In this document: positions 43,655 to 53,533 of the stretch, piece after piece
Layout: each line of letters begins with the position of its first letter
Numbering within the stretch: the stretch's first letter is position 1
Origin: Carboxylicivirga longa
GTDB lineage: Bacteria; Bacteroidota; Bacteroidia; Bacteroidales; Marinilabiliaceae
Length of the DNA stretch: 64,000 nucleotides
Reading direction: 5' to 3'
Assembly (NCBI RefSeq): GCF_050589825.1
Contig: NZ_JBNGOZ010000006.1
Location: forward strand, 170,377-234,376
Program-made: the position numbers and the translations under genes
The notes under the pieces: model-generated
The model's input: only the letters and a program-made list of their open reading frames with translations
Told to the model about the DNA's origin: nothing
The model's database searches: none

Positions 43655-44173
43655 TTATTCTTTTTCTGCTAAGGTTTGTAATAAACCATGTATTGTTGAA
43701 CCTCCTGATTGAAGCGCAGAAACAACATTCTTCATTGGAGATTGTAGTAATCCGATAACATCGCCAAGTAACTCATCCTTCGACTTGATATTGCAAAGCG
43801 TTTCAAGTTGATCAGCACCTACATACAATGATTCCTCAACGTAAGCACCTTTCAGTGTTGGCTTGTCATTCTTTTTTGAGAATTCCTTGATTAATCTTGC
43901 AGGAACGTTACCGGTGTTTGAAAACATTACGGCTGTTGTTCCTTTCAAAACAGGATACATCTCATCATAGTCGCCTTCCAGCTGCTCCAGAGCCTTTTTG
44001 AGAATGGTATTTTTTACCATTAACATTTTAACTTCCTGGTTGTAGCAGGCACGACGCAGATTACTGCTCGCTTCTGAATTTAAACCGCCGGCTTCTGTTA
44101 CATAGAAGTGGCTGTACTCATTCAGATTTGTCAACAGTTCGTTGACCAGTGTACTTTTATCTTCTTTTCTCAT
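43655..44173 (-). CDS. rplJ: Ribosomal protein L10
   Basis: 172 residues, stalk base that anchors L7/L12 dimers. N-terminal rRNA-binding domain (MRKEDKSTLVNELLTNLNEYSHFYVTEAGG region) and a C-terminal helix (VVSALQSGGSTIHGLLQTLAEKE) for L12. Only 28 bp separate it from rplA, so a long L10 leader regulatory RNA as in E. coli is not visible here. Confidence 0.99.
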   Translation of the reverse strand: MRKEDKSTLVNELLTNLNEYSHFYVTEAGGLNSEASSNLRRACYNQEVKMLMVKNTILKKALEQLEGDYDEMYPVLKGTTAVMFSNTGNVPARLIKEFSKKNDKPTLKGAYVEESLYVGADQLETLCNIKSKDELLGDVIGLLQSPMKNVVSALQSGGSTIHGLLQTLAEKE

Positions 44174-44201
44174 GATTCCTTCGTCTTTTAAAGATTAAAA
44201 A

Positions 44202-44897
44202 TTAAGCATCAACCGATTTAGGTTCAATGCGAATACCAGGACTCATAGTACTAGAAAGACTAACACTCTTTACGTAAGTTCCTTTAGCAGCAGAAGGTTT
44301 CAACTTCATAATTGTGCTCATAAATTCCTTTACGTTGTCAACGATCTTATCTTCGGTAAACGACACTTTACCGATTGAGGTATGAACAATACCGTAGCGA
44401 TCCACTTTAAAGTCGATCTTACCCGCTTTCACTTCGTTTACAGCTTTAGCGATGTCCATGGTAACCGTACCACTCTTAGGGTTTGGCATCAGGCCGCGAG
44501 GACCTAAGATACGCCCTAAAGCACCTACTTTAGCCATAACGCTAGGCATTGTTATGATCACGTCCACATCGGTCCATCCACCTTTGATTTTCTCAATGTA
44601 TTCGTCTAATCCAACGTGATCGGCACCTGCAGCTTTTGCCTCTTCTTCCTTGTCAGGAGTACACATTACAAGAACGCGTGTTTCCTTACCAGTTCCGTGG
44701 GGCAACGTTACTACACCTCTTACCATTTGATTGGCCTTACGAGGATCAACTCCCAGGCGCACATCAACATCCACAGAGGCATCAAATTTGGTAGTGGTAA
44801 TTTCCTTTACCAATTTTGCTGCTTCCTCAATGGTGTATTGCTTTGAGGTGTCGATTTTTTCTAACGCTAACTTTTTATTTTTTGTTAGTTTTGTCAT
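44202..44897 (-). CDS. rplA: Ribosomal protein L1
   Basis: 231 residues. Typical L1 blocks: FDASVDVDVRLGVDPRKANQ, VRGVVTLPHGTGK, LGRILGPRGLMPNPKSGTVT and the C-terminal KPSAAKGTYVKSVSLSSTMSPGIRI. Component of the ribosomal L1 stalk and, in some bacteria, translational repressor of its operon. 19 bp after rplK. Confidence 0.99.
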   Translation of the reverse strand: MTKLTKNKKLALEKIDTSKQYTIEEAAKLVKEITTTKFDASVDVDVRLGVDPRKANQMVRGVVTLPHGTGKETRVLVMCTPDKEEEAKAAGADHVGLDEYIEKIKGGWTDVDVIITMPSVMAKVGALGRILGPRGLMPNPKSGTVTMDIAKAVNEVKAGKIDFKVDRYGIVHTSIGKVSFTEDKIVDNVKEFMSTIMKLKPSAAKGTYVKSVSLSSTMSPGIRIEPKSVDA

Positions 44898-44916
44898 TTT
44901 CGCAAAAAGGTCTTAA

Positions 44917-45360
44917 TTAGTTACTACCAGGGAATTCACCACTGACGGTTACTCCCATACTCCGGGCGGTACCGGCGATCATCCTCATTGCAGATTCTAC
45001 AGTAAAACAATTCAAGTCAGCCATCTTATCTTCAGCAATCGCTCTTACCTGTTCCCAGGTAACGGAACCCACTTTCTTGCGGTTTGGCTCTGCTGAACCT
45101 CCCTTAAGCTTAGCTGCTTCCATTAATTGAACGGCTGCTGGTGGTGTTTTAATAACGAAGTCGAAAGACTTGTCTTTGTACACCGAGATAACCACAGGTA
45201 GTACCTTACCGGCTTTTTCCTGTGTTCTGCCATTGAATTGCTTACAGAATTCCATAATGTTCACCCCTTTGGCACCTAATGCGGGTCCTACCGGAGGTGA
45301 AGGATTTGCTGCACCACCTTTAATCTGAAGTTTGATAAAGGTTTCTACTTCTTTAGCCAT
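44917..45360 (-). CDS. rplK: Ribosomal protein L11
   Basis: 147 residues. The N-terminal domain (IKLQIKGGAANPSPPVGPALGAKGVNIMEFCKQFN region) carries the Pro-rich thiostrepton-site segment, and the C-terminal 23S-rRNA-binding domain ends ARSMGVTVSGEFPGSN. It lies 105 bp after nusG, a longer spacer than elsewhere in the operon; I see no strong hairpin there. Confidence 0.99.
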   Translation of the reverse strand: MAKEVETFIKLQIKGGAANPSPPVGPALGAKGVNIMEFCKQFNGRTQEKAGKVLPVVISVYKDKSFDFVIKTPPAAVQLMEAAKLKGGSAEPNRKKVGSVTWEQVRAIAEDKMADLNCFTVESAMRMIAGTARSMGVTVSGEFPGSN

Positions 45361-45465
45361 TGTAGCAATTCGTATTTATTAATAAATATAGTTTAGCAGA
45401 AAAAAGTTTTATTACTTGTAAATGCAAACCCGAGGGTTCACACGGAAGCGATTCTTACTAAGTAA

Positions 45466-46011
45466 CTATTCTTTCTCTACCTGCATAAAACTCAATTCCA
45501 ATGGTGTCTTTCTTCCAAAGATCTTCACCATCACTTTTAATTTCTTCTTCTCTTCGTTGACATCTTCAATCAAACCGTTGAATCCGTTGAAAGGTCCGTC
45601 AATTACTTTGATCGTTTCACCCACGATGAATGATACATCCAATTCCTCATCGTTTTCGCTCAACTCATCTACCTTACCTAAAATGCGGTTTACTTCCGAA
45701 GGACGCAAAGGCACGGGTGTGTCATCATTATCATTTAAGAAACCGATGACGTTGGGTATATTGCGCAGGATATGCGGTATTTCACCAACCATAGCAGCTT
45801 CCACCAACACATAACCTGGCAGGTAAGGACGCTCCTTACTCACCTTTTTACCGTTACGAATTTGGTAAACCTTCTCCGTGGGTATTAATACCTGGCTTAC
45901 GTAATCGGTCAGTTTCAAACCGGCGATTTCGCTCTCCACATATTCCTTAACTTTCTTCTCTTTTCCTCCGATTGCACGGAGAACATACCATTTCTTTGTG
46001 ACTTCAGCCAT
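45466..46011 (-). CDS. nusG: Transcription elongation/antitermination factor NusG
   Basis: 181 residues: NGN domain (KWYVLRAIGGKEKKVKEYVE ... YLPGYVLVEAAM) and C-terminal KOW domain (VIDGPFNGFNGLIEDVNEEKKKLKV). Couples RNA polymerase to ribosomes or Rho. 23 bp after secE, the universal gene order. Confidence 0.98.
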   Translation of the reverse strand: MAEVTKKWYVLRAIGGKEKKVKEYVESEIAGLKLTDYVSQVLIPTEKVYQIRNGKKVSKERPYLPGYVLVEAAMVGEIPHILRNIPNVIGFLNDNDDTPVPLRPSEVNRILGKVDELSENDEELDVSFIVGETIKVIDGPFNGFNGLIEDVNEEKKKLKVMVKIFGRKTPLELSFMQVEKE

Positions 46012-46034
46012 TATATGAGCGTCCTAAATTTTGT

Positions 46035-46229
46035 TTAGTAAAGGGCTTCGTATACCTTTTCCAAAATGTTATCAAACGAATAATCCATTGCAAAAACGAC
46101 CCCTGCAATAATCAACGAGGCAATCATCACTACAATGGCGCTATTGGTCAACTCCGACCAGCTAGGCCACGAAGTTTTATTCACCAATTCGTTTTGTACA
46201 TCCTTGAAATATGAAGTTATTTTATTCAT
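46035..46229 (-). CDS. secE: Preprotein translocase subunit SecE
   Basis: 64 residues from ATG 46229 (MNKITSYFKDVQNELVNKTSWPSW); an ATG at 46241 would add MTST. Amphipathic helix with the KTSWPSW motif, then one transmembrane helix (SAIVVMIASLIIAGVVFAMD). Stabilises SecY in the plasma membrane. Confidence 0.95.
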   Translation of the reverse strand: MNKITSYFKDVQNELVNKTSWPSWSELTNSAIVVMIASLIIAGVVFAMDYSFDNILEKVYEALY

Positions 46230-46287
46230 AGTGCTTGTCATTAGTTTGCCGTCTTTAAAAAAATATTATCTAAAACCGACTTTTTAG

Positions 46288-46360
46288 CACGGGAGGAGCG
46301 ACTCGAACGCCCGACACCTGGTTTTGGAGACCAGTGCTCTACCAACTGAGCTACACCCGT
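46288..46360 (-). tRNA. tRNA-Trp (anticodon CCA)
   Basis: 73 nt cloverleaf on the minus strand; anticodon stem CTGGT/ACCAG encloses CTCCAAA, so the anticodon is CCA. D arm GCTC...GAGC and T arm GGGCG-TTCGAGT-CGCTC. Position 6-67 of the acceptor stem is a T-T mismatch, otherwise normal. No encoded CCA end. Lies between tuf and secE, a common arrangement. Confidence 0.95.
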
Positions 46361-46390
46361 AAAATAACCGGAGGCAACACCTCCGGTTAT
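46361..46390 (-). terminator. Hairpin between tuf and tRNA-Trp, weak terminator
   Basis: ATAACCGGAGG pairs with CCTCCGGTTAT (46364-46374 and 46380-46390), 5-base loop, followed on the minus strand by only TTTT, after which the tRNA begins immediately. Partial termination or RNA processing between tuf and the tRNA are both possible. Confidence 0.6.
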
Positions 46391-46408
46391 GTATATTCTA
46401 ATCAGTGA

Positions 46409-47596
<1,188 letters not shown>

Positions 47597-47672
47597 AACT
47601 CGAAAAATTAGACAATTAGATATAAATTAAATCTTAGTATTTTAAGGAATCATCACCATAGCTCCTAAAGAG

Positions 47673-47745
47673 AGCGGGAGACGGGGCTCAAACCCGCGAC
47701 CCTCAGCTTGGAAGGCTGATGCTCTATCAACTGAGCTACTCCCGC
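47673..47745 (-). tRNA. tRNA-Gly (anticodon TCC)
   Basis: 73 nt; seven perfect acceptor pairs GCGGGAG/CTCCCGC; anticodon stem TCAGC/GCTGA around CTTCCAA, anticodon TCC; T loop TTTGAGC. No encoded CCA. Confidence 0.96.
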
Positions 47746-47821
47746 AATTTTTCACAGGACGATAAAGGTAAGTAATTTCCACCTTAATGTCAGCAAAAAA
47801 CGGATTTTGATCCTAAAAAAG

Positions 47822-47904
47822 TGGGGAGAGCAGGATTCGAACCTACGAAGACATAAGTCAGCGGAGTTACAGTCCGCCCCAGTTGGCCACTTTGGTATCT
47901 CCCC
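47822..47904 (-). tRNA. tRNA-Tyr (anticodon GTA)
   Basis: 83 nt class II tRNA with long variable arm; acceptor GGGGAGA/TCTCCCC; anticodon stem GCGGA/TCCGC around CTGTAAC, anticodon GTA. First gene of the tRNA-tuf-secE-nusG-ribosomal-rpoBC run. Confidence 0.96.
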
Positions 47905-48042
47905 AATTAAAATCAATGCAACAATTTCAAAGAACAAGCTAGCCAAAAACTAACATCTTTTCAATTTAATAGGCCGATAACCTTGGTCAATCAGCCTATT
48001 TATAGCGATTTAGGGCGCTTTTAACACCCTAAAATCGGTGTG

Positions 48043-48072
48043 CAAATGTATAATTATTTTTCAAGAACACAA
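48043..48072 (-). promoter_or_regulatory. Promoter of the tRNA-Tyr/tRNA-Gly/tuf operon
   Basis: Minus strand TTTG (48073-48070), 19 bases, TACATTTG (48050-48043): a full match to the Bacteroidota consensus. Predicted start near 48036, about 130 nt before tRNA-Tyr. The leader contains two hairpins, CGATTTTAGGG/CCCTAAATCG (about 48006-48036) and AATAGGC/GCCTATT (about 47969-48002), neither with a T-run. Confidence 0.7.
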
Positions 48073-48093
48073 AAAAATAATGTCTTTTTTTAC

Positions 48094-48393
48094 TTATTTG
48101 GCTCTTACCTTTTCCTTCCATTTAATCAGCTGCTTACGCAATGCATCAACCGATAAATCAACAGCCTCTTCGAAAGTCTTATTTTGCTTCTTGGCAAACA
48201 ATTCTCCTCCTGGAACATTAAGACTGATTTCAGCTACTTTATTCTCAGTGGAATCAGACTTATCCAACTTTAAAATAACCTCAGCCGATACAATTCCATC
48301 AAAGAACTGATCCAACTTCCCCACTTTTTGCTGAATAAACTCTTCTAATTGTGCTGACGCCGTGAAGCGTACGGATTGAATTGTAATATTCAT
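48094..48393 (-). CDS. hpf: Ribosome hibernation promoting factor, short form
   Basis: 99 residues, HPF/YfiA family: MNITIQSVRFTASAQLEEFIQQK, then FFDGIVSAEVILKLDK and FEEAVDLSVDALRKQLIKWKEK. Binds the 30S decoding centre in stationary phase. It ends without the long dimerisation extension. Third gene of rpsU-xerC-hpf, 17 bp after xerC. Confidence 0.95.
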   Translation of the reverse strand: MNITIQSVRFTASAQLEEFIQQKVGKLDQFFDGIVSAEVILKLDKSDSTENKVAEISLNVPGGELFAKKQNKTFEEAVDLSVDALRKQLIKWKEKVRAK

Positions 48394-48410
48394 ATTTAAT
48401 CCTCCATCTT

Positions 48411-49295
48411 TTAGGCTCGCGGATGAGCCTGTTTGTAAATAGAATTTAATTGCTCATACGTATTATGAGTATATACCTCGGTGGCTGCCAAATTAGCATG
48501 CCCCATAAGTTCCTTTATCGCATTAAGATCTGCCCCTCTGTTTAACAAGGCCGTAGCAAAAGAATGGCGTATTACGTGCGGGCTTTTCTTCGTTACTGTA
48601 GACACCTGTTTCAAATAGCGGTTAACCACACGATATACCAACTTATGATAGACTGGCAAACCTTTACTTGTCAGGAAAACGCAGGAATTTGCCCGATTAG
48701 GAAACAACACATCCCGTTTATTTAGATAACCAACAAGCGAAGCCTTTAGTTCTGATAAGATCGGCACAATACGCTCTTTATTTCGCTTCCCCCTCACTTT
48801 CAGCACCCCATTACCCATATCAATCTGCACATCGGTTAACGCCACCAATTCAGACAGGCGCATACCCGTACTGTAGAACATCTCCACAATCAAACGATCG
48901 CGAGCCCCCTCAAAGCCATCACCAAAATCAACTTCATCAAGCAAAAAGTCCATTTCTTTTTCCTTTACAAAGACGGGCAGCCGTTTGGGCAATCTGGGCG
49001 TTACCGTATGTTCAGCCGGGTTGTTTTCTACAACACCTTGCTGCATTAGGTAACGAAATAAAACTTTTAAAGTAGAAATTTTCCGGGTCACAGAGCGCCC
49101 ACTTACGCCGCTATTCACCATATCAACCATCCAGGCTCGGACAGTTCTTGAAGAAACATCTTTCCAGAGAGAAATATCCTTTTCCTCTAAAAAGACACAA
49201 AACTGACGAATGTCAGTCTTATATGCTATTATTGTATGAGTCGAATTACGCCGCTCATACTCCAAGTATTTATAAAAAGAATCTAAATATTGCAT
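48411..49295 (-). CDS. xerC: Tyrosine recombinase XerC/XerD family
   Basis: 294 residues. N-terminal SAM-like core-binding domain (YLDSFYKYLEYERRNSTHTIIAYKTDI) and a C-terminal catalytic domain with Arg in STGMRLSEL, Lys in the VRGKRNKER hairpin, HVIRHSFATALL (His, Arg), GHANLAATEVYTH (His and nucleophile Tyr). Chromosome-dimer resolution is the normal role of this chromosomal copy in the rpsU-xerC-hpf context; it has no cassette or phage neighbours, so an integrase role is unlikely. Confidence 0.93.
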   Translation of the reverse strand: MQYLDSFYKYLEYERRNSTHTIIAYKTDIRQFCVFLEEKDISLWKDVSSRTVRAWMVDMVNSGVSGRSVTRKISTLKVLFRYLMQQGVVENNPAEHTVTPRLPKRLPVFVKEKEMDFLLDEVDFGDGFEGARDRLIVEMFYSTGMRLSELVALTDVQIDMGNGVLKVRGKRNKERIVPILSELKASLVGYLNKRDVLFPNRANSCVFLTSKGLPVYHKLVYRVVNRYLKQVSTVTKKSPHVIRHSFATALLNRGADLNAIKELMGHANLAATEVYTHNTYEQLNSIYKQAHPRA

Positions 49296-49369
49296 TAACA
49301 GAGGGTGTCATTTTATGCTTTAAACGAATATACGAAAAAAGCAGTAAACCGACGCCCTCCGCAAGCAAT

Positions 49370-49561
49370 TTATTCAGACTCGCGCTGTAATTGCTCGATG
49401 TATATCGCTTTTTTCACTTGCTCTCTCTTTACTACAGAAGGCTTTGTGAATGCCTGACGAGATCTTAATTCGCGCATAGCGCCTGTTTTTTCAAATTTTC
49501 TTTTGAATTTCTTCAAGGCTCTTTCAATGTTTTCGCCTTCTTTAATAGGTATTACTATCAT
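49370..49561 (-). CDS. rpsU: Ribosomal protein S21
   Basis: 63 residues: MIVIPIKEGENIERALKKFKR and a basic C-terminal helix (RELRSRQAFTKPSVVKREQVKKA). Small-subunit protein; in Bacteroidota it forms part of the environment that sequesters the anti-Shine-Dalgarno of 16S rRNA, in line with the rarity of SD sites in this window. First gene of its operon with its own promoter. Confidence 0.97.
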   Translation of the reverse strand: MIVIPIKEGENIERALKKFKRKFEKTGAMRELRSRQAFTKPSVVKREQVKKAIYIEQLQRESE

Positions 49562-49585
49562 AACGCTTACTTTTTATTTGAACCG

Positions 49586-49616
49586 CAAAATTAGTCATTA
49601 AACCACAAAAATTCAA
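49586..49616 (-). promoter_or_regulatory. Promoter of rpsU-xerC-hpf
   Basis: Minus strand TTG (49616-49614), 20 bases, TAATTTTG (49593-49586). Predicted start near 49579, 18 nt before the ATG. A perfect 14-bp palindrome TTTGCAGCTGCAAA lies 33 bases further upstream at 49649-49662. Confidence 0.62.
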
Positions 49617-49711
49617 CAGCTTGACTTACTTTCCTGTCGCCCTTGATTTTTGCAGCTGCAAAGAAAACGAAGTTTCGCGAGTACAGCAAATTTTTTAACT
49701 ATTCTTTTTTA

Positions 49712-50638
49712 TTAATTATGTGCTTTATCTGCTTTCATTACCACAAAGTAACGCCGTAATTTATCCATGTCGGCACCGGCAAAGGCAGCTGAGTTCTGAA
49801 ATTGCATAATACTCTCCAATTGACCGGCTTTTCGCGCTTCATAAATCTCCCTGGCCATATAGAAATTCAGGTAAGGATGATTCTTCATCTTACGCAGGCT
49901 AGCCTTGCCAATATCCATCGGCTGTATTAATCCCTCATCGACCAACAAGTAGGAACGGTTACGATCAACCACCTCACCCGACAAACCATACACCTCGTCC
50001 AGCTGCTCAATATTATAATATCCACCCAAACGCTTTCGATAGGAAACAATGCGTGCCGATAGCACAGGACCAATCCCCTTTAGAAGTGCTAACATAGCAG
50101 TATCAGCAGAATTAATCTCCAGCTGAAAATCTACAGTTGGCGCTTTCATCTTCCTTTTTGAAGCCGAATCCACAAATTGCATCACTGGCCTTGGGCTTGA
50201 TACCTTCTCTACCCTACGTGCCGTAGCAGAAACCTTTGACGGCATCTGATCAACCTTAACATAGGGAGCAAGCCGCGCATACAAAACCGAATCCATCCCA
50301 TAAATCTTCCGTAGCTTTTCCGCATGAGTAAACACCCCTCCGGCTTCGCGATACTTAATTAAGTTAATAATGGTACGATCGGAAAAACCCAATAACTGAA
50401 GATTTTTAACACCTTCACTATTGGGATTAAAATAAAATACGGTATCCGGCTGCCTGTAGCTGCTTGCCTTTTCTATATATCTTACACTATCGGCCCATGC
50501 CACCAGAGCTTCATCTACCTTAGTAAGCTCCACAGGACGGGTGATAAAGAATGCACCAGCAAAAATGACCAACAAGACGAAAAGAACTAGAAAAGCAACT
50601 TGTTCCTTCCGGGATAGTGTTAATAAATCTCGCAGCAT
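49712..50638 (-). CDS. Membrane-anchored helix-hairpin-helix protein (ComEA-like)
   Basis: 308 residues. One N-terminal transmembrane helix (VAFLVLFVLLVIFAGAFFI), then three HhH-type segments: LQLLGFSDRTIINLIKYREA, INSADTAMLALLKGIGPVLS followed by ARIVSYRKRLGG, and a C-terminal NFYMAREIYEARKAGQ. HhH pairs bind DNA non-specifically; ComEA-like proteins take part in DNA uptake, but many Bacteroidota HhH proteins of this type have no known role. 24 bp after the SNF transporter gene, probably co-transcribed. Confidence 0.87.
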   Translation of the reverse strand: MLRDLLTLSRKEQVAFLVLFVLLVIFAGAFFITRPVELTKVDEALVAWADSVRYIEKASSYRQPDTVFYFNPNSEGVKNLQLLGFSDRTIINLIKYREAGGVFTHAEKLRKIYGMDSVLYARLAPYVKVDQMPSKVSATARRVEKVSSPRPVMQFVDSASKRKMKAPTVDFQLEINSADTAMLALLKGIGPVLSARIVSYRKRLGGYYNIEQLDEVYGLSGEVVDRNRSYLLVDEGLIQPMDIGKASLRKMKNHPYLNFYMAREIYEARKAGQLESIMQFQNSAAFAGADMDKLRRYFVVMKADKAHN

Positions 50639-50662
50639 CCTCTAAATTTATATGCAAGCAGT

Positions 50663-52048
50663 CTATCTTAAGAGTCCTACCGAATACAGAAAGACGATGG
50701 CAATAGCAACCGGTGCGATAAAACGAATAATAAAATAAAGCGCACTGAAAAAACGCAACTTAAGGGCGTATTCATTAGAAAGCTCAGCATAGAAATCGGA
50801 CTTTTTAACCGACCATCCCACAAACACTGCGATAAGCAAACCACCCAAAGGAAGCAAGACATTGGACGACAAAAACTCAATGTTATCAAACAGGTTACGA
50901 CCAAACAGGGTAACATCTTTAAATATATTATTCGATAAGGAGCAAGCAATACCCATCAAGGTAATAACCACGCCGGTTAATATAGTTGCCTTAACCCTGT
51001 TGACTTTAAGTTCCTCGGCAAAATAAGCCACAGCCACTTCGAGGAGTGATATACTGGAGGTGAGTGCTGCCACGGCCAGTAACACAAAAAAGGCCAGGGT
51101 CCACAGATATCCACCCACCATTTGTTGAAAAATACTGGGAAGTACCGTAAATACAAGTCCGGGACCTTCACTGGGTGCCACCCCAAAATAAAATACGGCA
51201 GGGAAAATTGCTACACCAGCCAACACGGCTATCAGCGTATCTAAAAAGGCAACCTGTACTGCTGTCCTATTCAGATTATTATTCTTTTTCACATAAGAGC
51301 CATAGGTAATAATGGTACCCATTCCCAAACTCAGCGAGAAGAAAGCCTGCCCCAATGCATCCAGCACCACATCAATATTTACCTTAGAAAAATCGGGTTG
51401 GAACAAGAACTTAAGGCCATCGAAAGAATTACCTACCACCTCGCCGGCGGCATTAACATTGGCCCCCAGGCTTACCGAACGTACACCCATTACAATAATA
51501 ATAAGCAACAGAACGGGCATCAGCACTTTGGTAAGTCGCTCAATACCATTTTTAATACCCCCAATAACTACAACACCGGTAAGAATCATAAAAAGAACTT
51601 GCCATATGATCGGACGAACAGGGCTGGCGAGGAAATTACTAAATACTTGGGATAACTCAGCCGGACTCTGCCCTTTAAAGGCATTTGTCAGTGATAAATA
51701 AATATATTCGAGGGTCCAACCGGCTACCACTCCATAAAAAGAAAGAATCATGAAAGAAGCTGCCACACCAATAACACCCGTCATAAACCAGGGTGTTTTA
51801 GGTGCCAGCTTTCGAAAAGCACGCACTGCATTGGCATTGGTCTTACGCCCGATGGCAAACTCGGATATCATAATGGGGAGACCAATGGTAACGATGAAGA
51901 AAAAATACAACACTAGAAAGGCACCCCCTCCGTTCTGTCCTGCTTCATAGGGAAACTTCCAGATATTACCCAACCCCACTGCAGAACCCGCTGCCGCTGC
52001 TATCACACCAAACTTACTGGAAAAACTATCTCTTGATTTAACACTCAT
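50663..52048 (-). CDS. Sodium-dependent transporter, SNF (neurotransmitter:sodium symporter) family
   Basis: 461 residues, about 12 hydrophobic helices. The signature GSAVGLGNIWKFPYEAGQNG near the N-terminus forms the sodium and substrate site of LeuT-fold symporters. Bacterial members mostly carry amino acids; the substrate here is unknown. First gene of a two-gene operon with the HhH protein, separated from fba by a terminator. Confidence 0.93.
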   Translation of the reverse strand: MSVKSRDSFSSKFGVIAAAAGSAVGLGNIWKFPYEAGQNGGGAFLVLYFFFIVTIGLPIMISEFAIGRKTNANAVRAFRKLAPKTPWFMTGVIGVAASFMILSFYGVVAGWTLEYIYLSLTNAFKGQSPAELSQVFSNFLASPVRPIIWQVLFMILTGVVVIGGIKNGIERLTKVLMPVLLLIIIVMGVRSVSLGANVNAAGEVVGNSFDGLKFLFQPDFSKVNIDVVLDALGQAFFSLSLGMGTIITYGSYVKKNNNLNRTAVQVAFLDTLIAVLAGVAIFPAVFYFGVAPSEGPGLVFTVLPSIFQQMVGGYLWTLAFFVLLAVAALTSSISLLEVAVAYFAEELKVNRVKATILTGVVITLMGIACSLSNNIFKDVTLFGRNLFDNIEFLSSNVLLPLGGLLIAVFVGWSVKKSDFYAELSNEYALKLRFFSALYFIIRFIAPVAIAIVFLYSVGLLR

Positions 52049-52083
52049 CGTATTAAGACTGTTTTAATTACAAAAAGCAAATT

Positions 52084-52119
52084 AAAAAAAAAGAGGCACA
52101 ATGTATATACACGCGCCTC
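52084..52119 (-). terminator. Rho-independent terminator of fba
   Basis: Minus strand GAGGCGC...GTGCCTC with an inner TGTATATACA palindrome, followed by TTTTTTTTT (52092-52084). Confidence 0.85.
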
Positions 52120-52144
52120 CTTTGTTTTTATATTTTATCAAATA

Positions 52145-53221
52145 TTATAGACGATCGATGCAGTTAAGATCTTCGAACGCTACCTTTAAGCGCTCAACCA
52201 AACTCTCCTGACCTTTGCGTAACCAAACACGAGGATCGTAGAATTTCTTGTTGGGCTTATCATCACCTTCGGGGTTACCAATCTGTGCCTGCAGGTAATC
52301 GCGGTTAGCGGCCTCAAACTTACGGATACCATCCCAAGTAGCCCACTGCGTATCGGTATCGATGTTCATTTTAATTACACCATAACCGATGGCTTCGCGA
52401 ATCTCCTCCAATGAAGAACCTGAACCACCGTGGAACACAAAGTTAACAGGCTTCTCAACCGTATTGTGCTTCTCCTGGATGTACTTCTGTGAAGCATCAA
52501 GGATAGAAGGCTTCAATACAACATTACCTGGCTTATAAACACCATGTACATTACCAAATGAAGCGGCAATAGTGAAGTTAGGAGACACTTCTAGCAGTTG
52601 CTCATAAGCGTAGCTCACCTCTTCAGGCTGCGTGTAAAGCAATGCGTTATCCACATCTGAGTTATCAACACCATCTTCTTCACCACCGGTAATACCTAAC
52701 TCAATTTCCAAAGTCATACCCATTTTGCTCATACGCGCCAGGTACTCTTTACAAATAGCGATGTTCTCTTCCAGTGGCTCTTCCGACAAGTCAAGCATGT
52801 GAGAGCTGAATAACGGCTTTCCTGTTTCAGCGAAGTGCTTCTCACTGGCATCTAACAAACCGTCGATCCAAGGCAATAATTTTTTAGCTGCGTGGTCGGT
52901 GTGCAACACAACGGGTACACCATAAGCTTCTGCCACAGTGTGAACGTGCTTGGCAGCTGAGATAGCACCCAACACTTGAGCTTGCTGACCTTCTAATTTT
53001 AAACCTTTACCGGCATAGAAAGCTGCTCCACCATTCGACAACTGAATCATCACAGGCGCTTTAACTTCCTTTGCAGCCTCAAGAATACCGTTGATTGAAT
53101 CTGTACCAACAACGTTTACAGCAGGCATTGCAAAACCTTCTTCTTTTGCTACTGCTAAAAGTTTACCTAAGTCATCACCAGTAACAACACCAGGCTTTAC
53201 AACATCTAATACTCGCTTCAT
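52145..53221 (-). CDS. fbaA: Class II fructose-bisphosphate aldolase
   Basis: 358 residues, the class IIA (E. coli FbaA) length. Zinc ligands in VVLHTDHAAKKLLPW and in the NVHGVYKPGNV and VFHGGSGSS segments; substrate-binding NVVGTDSINGILEAA near the N-terminus. Cleaves fructose 1,6-bisphosphate in glycolysis or makes it in gluconeogenesis. Monocistronic. Confidence 0.97.
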   Translation of the reverse strand: MKRVLDVVKPGVVTGDDLGKLLAVAKEEGFAMPAVNVVGTDSINGILEAAKEVKAPVMIQLSNGGAAFYAGKGLKLEGQQAQVLGAISAAKHVHTVAEAYGVPVVLHTDHAAKKLLPWIDGLLDASEKHFAETGKPLFSSHMLDLSEEPLEENIAICKEYLARMSKMGMTLEIELGITGGEEDGVDNSDVDNALLYTQPEEVSYAYEQLLEVSPNFTIAASFGNVHGVYKPGNVVLKPSILDASQKYIQEKHNTVEKPVNFVFHGGSGSSLEEIREAIGYGVIKMNIDTDTQWATWDGIRKFEAANRDYLQAQIGNPEGDDKPNKKFYDPRVWLRKGQESLVERLKVAFEDLNCIDRL

Positions 53222-53266
53222 AGCTTTTAATTTATAGTTCGAAATATTACTTTTCTAAAAACTCTA

Positions 53267-53295
53267 CGAAATTAGTGAAAATCATCGAGAATCAA
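53267..53295 (-). promoter_or_regulatory. Possible promoter of fba
   Basis: Minus strand TTG (53295-53293), 18 bases, TAATTTCG (53274-53267), one base off the -7 consensus. The rest of the 312-bp gap to 53533 holds a CTTCTT/AAGAAG hairpin near 53487-53500 without T-run and no gene. Confidence 0.38.
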
Positions 53296-53533
53296 TTACA
53301 TTTTTTTAGCCCTCAGGCTTGTATCACTTACACTTAAGGCGTCAATTCACCACCCAAAGCATTACTTCAAGCATGATAAATATCACTTATTATTTTGTTT
53401 GTCAAGGCATTTGGTCAAAATACACCCAATTAATTGCCAATTACTCGCCACATTTCATCTGTGATCACGAAAACTGTAAGCGCATTATTTTTTCGCTTCT
53501 TAAAAGAAGTTTAACGATTATTTACATACTCTT

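Noticed and set aside
43623..44201. Autoregulatory L10 leader as in E. coli
   Set aside because: The rplA-rplJ gap is only 28 bp, and I see no room for the known leader structure.
48411..49295. Integrase of a mobile element
   Set aside because: Gene order rpsU-xerC-hpf and absence of phage or cassette genes indicate the chromosomal Xer recombinase.
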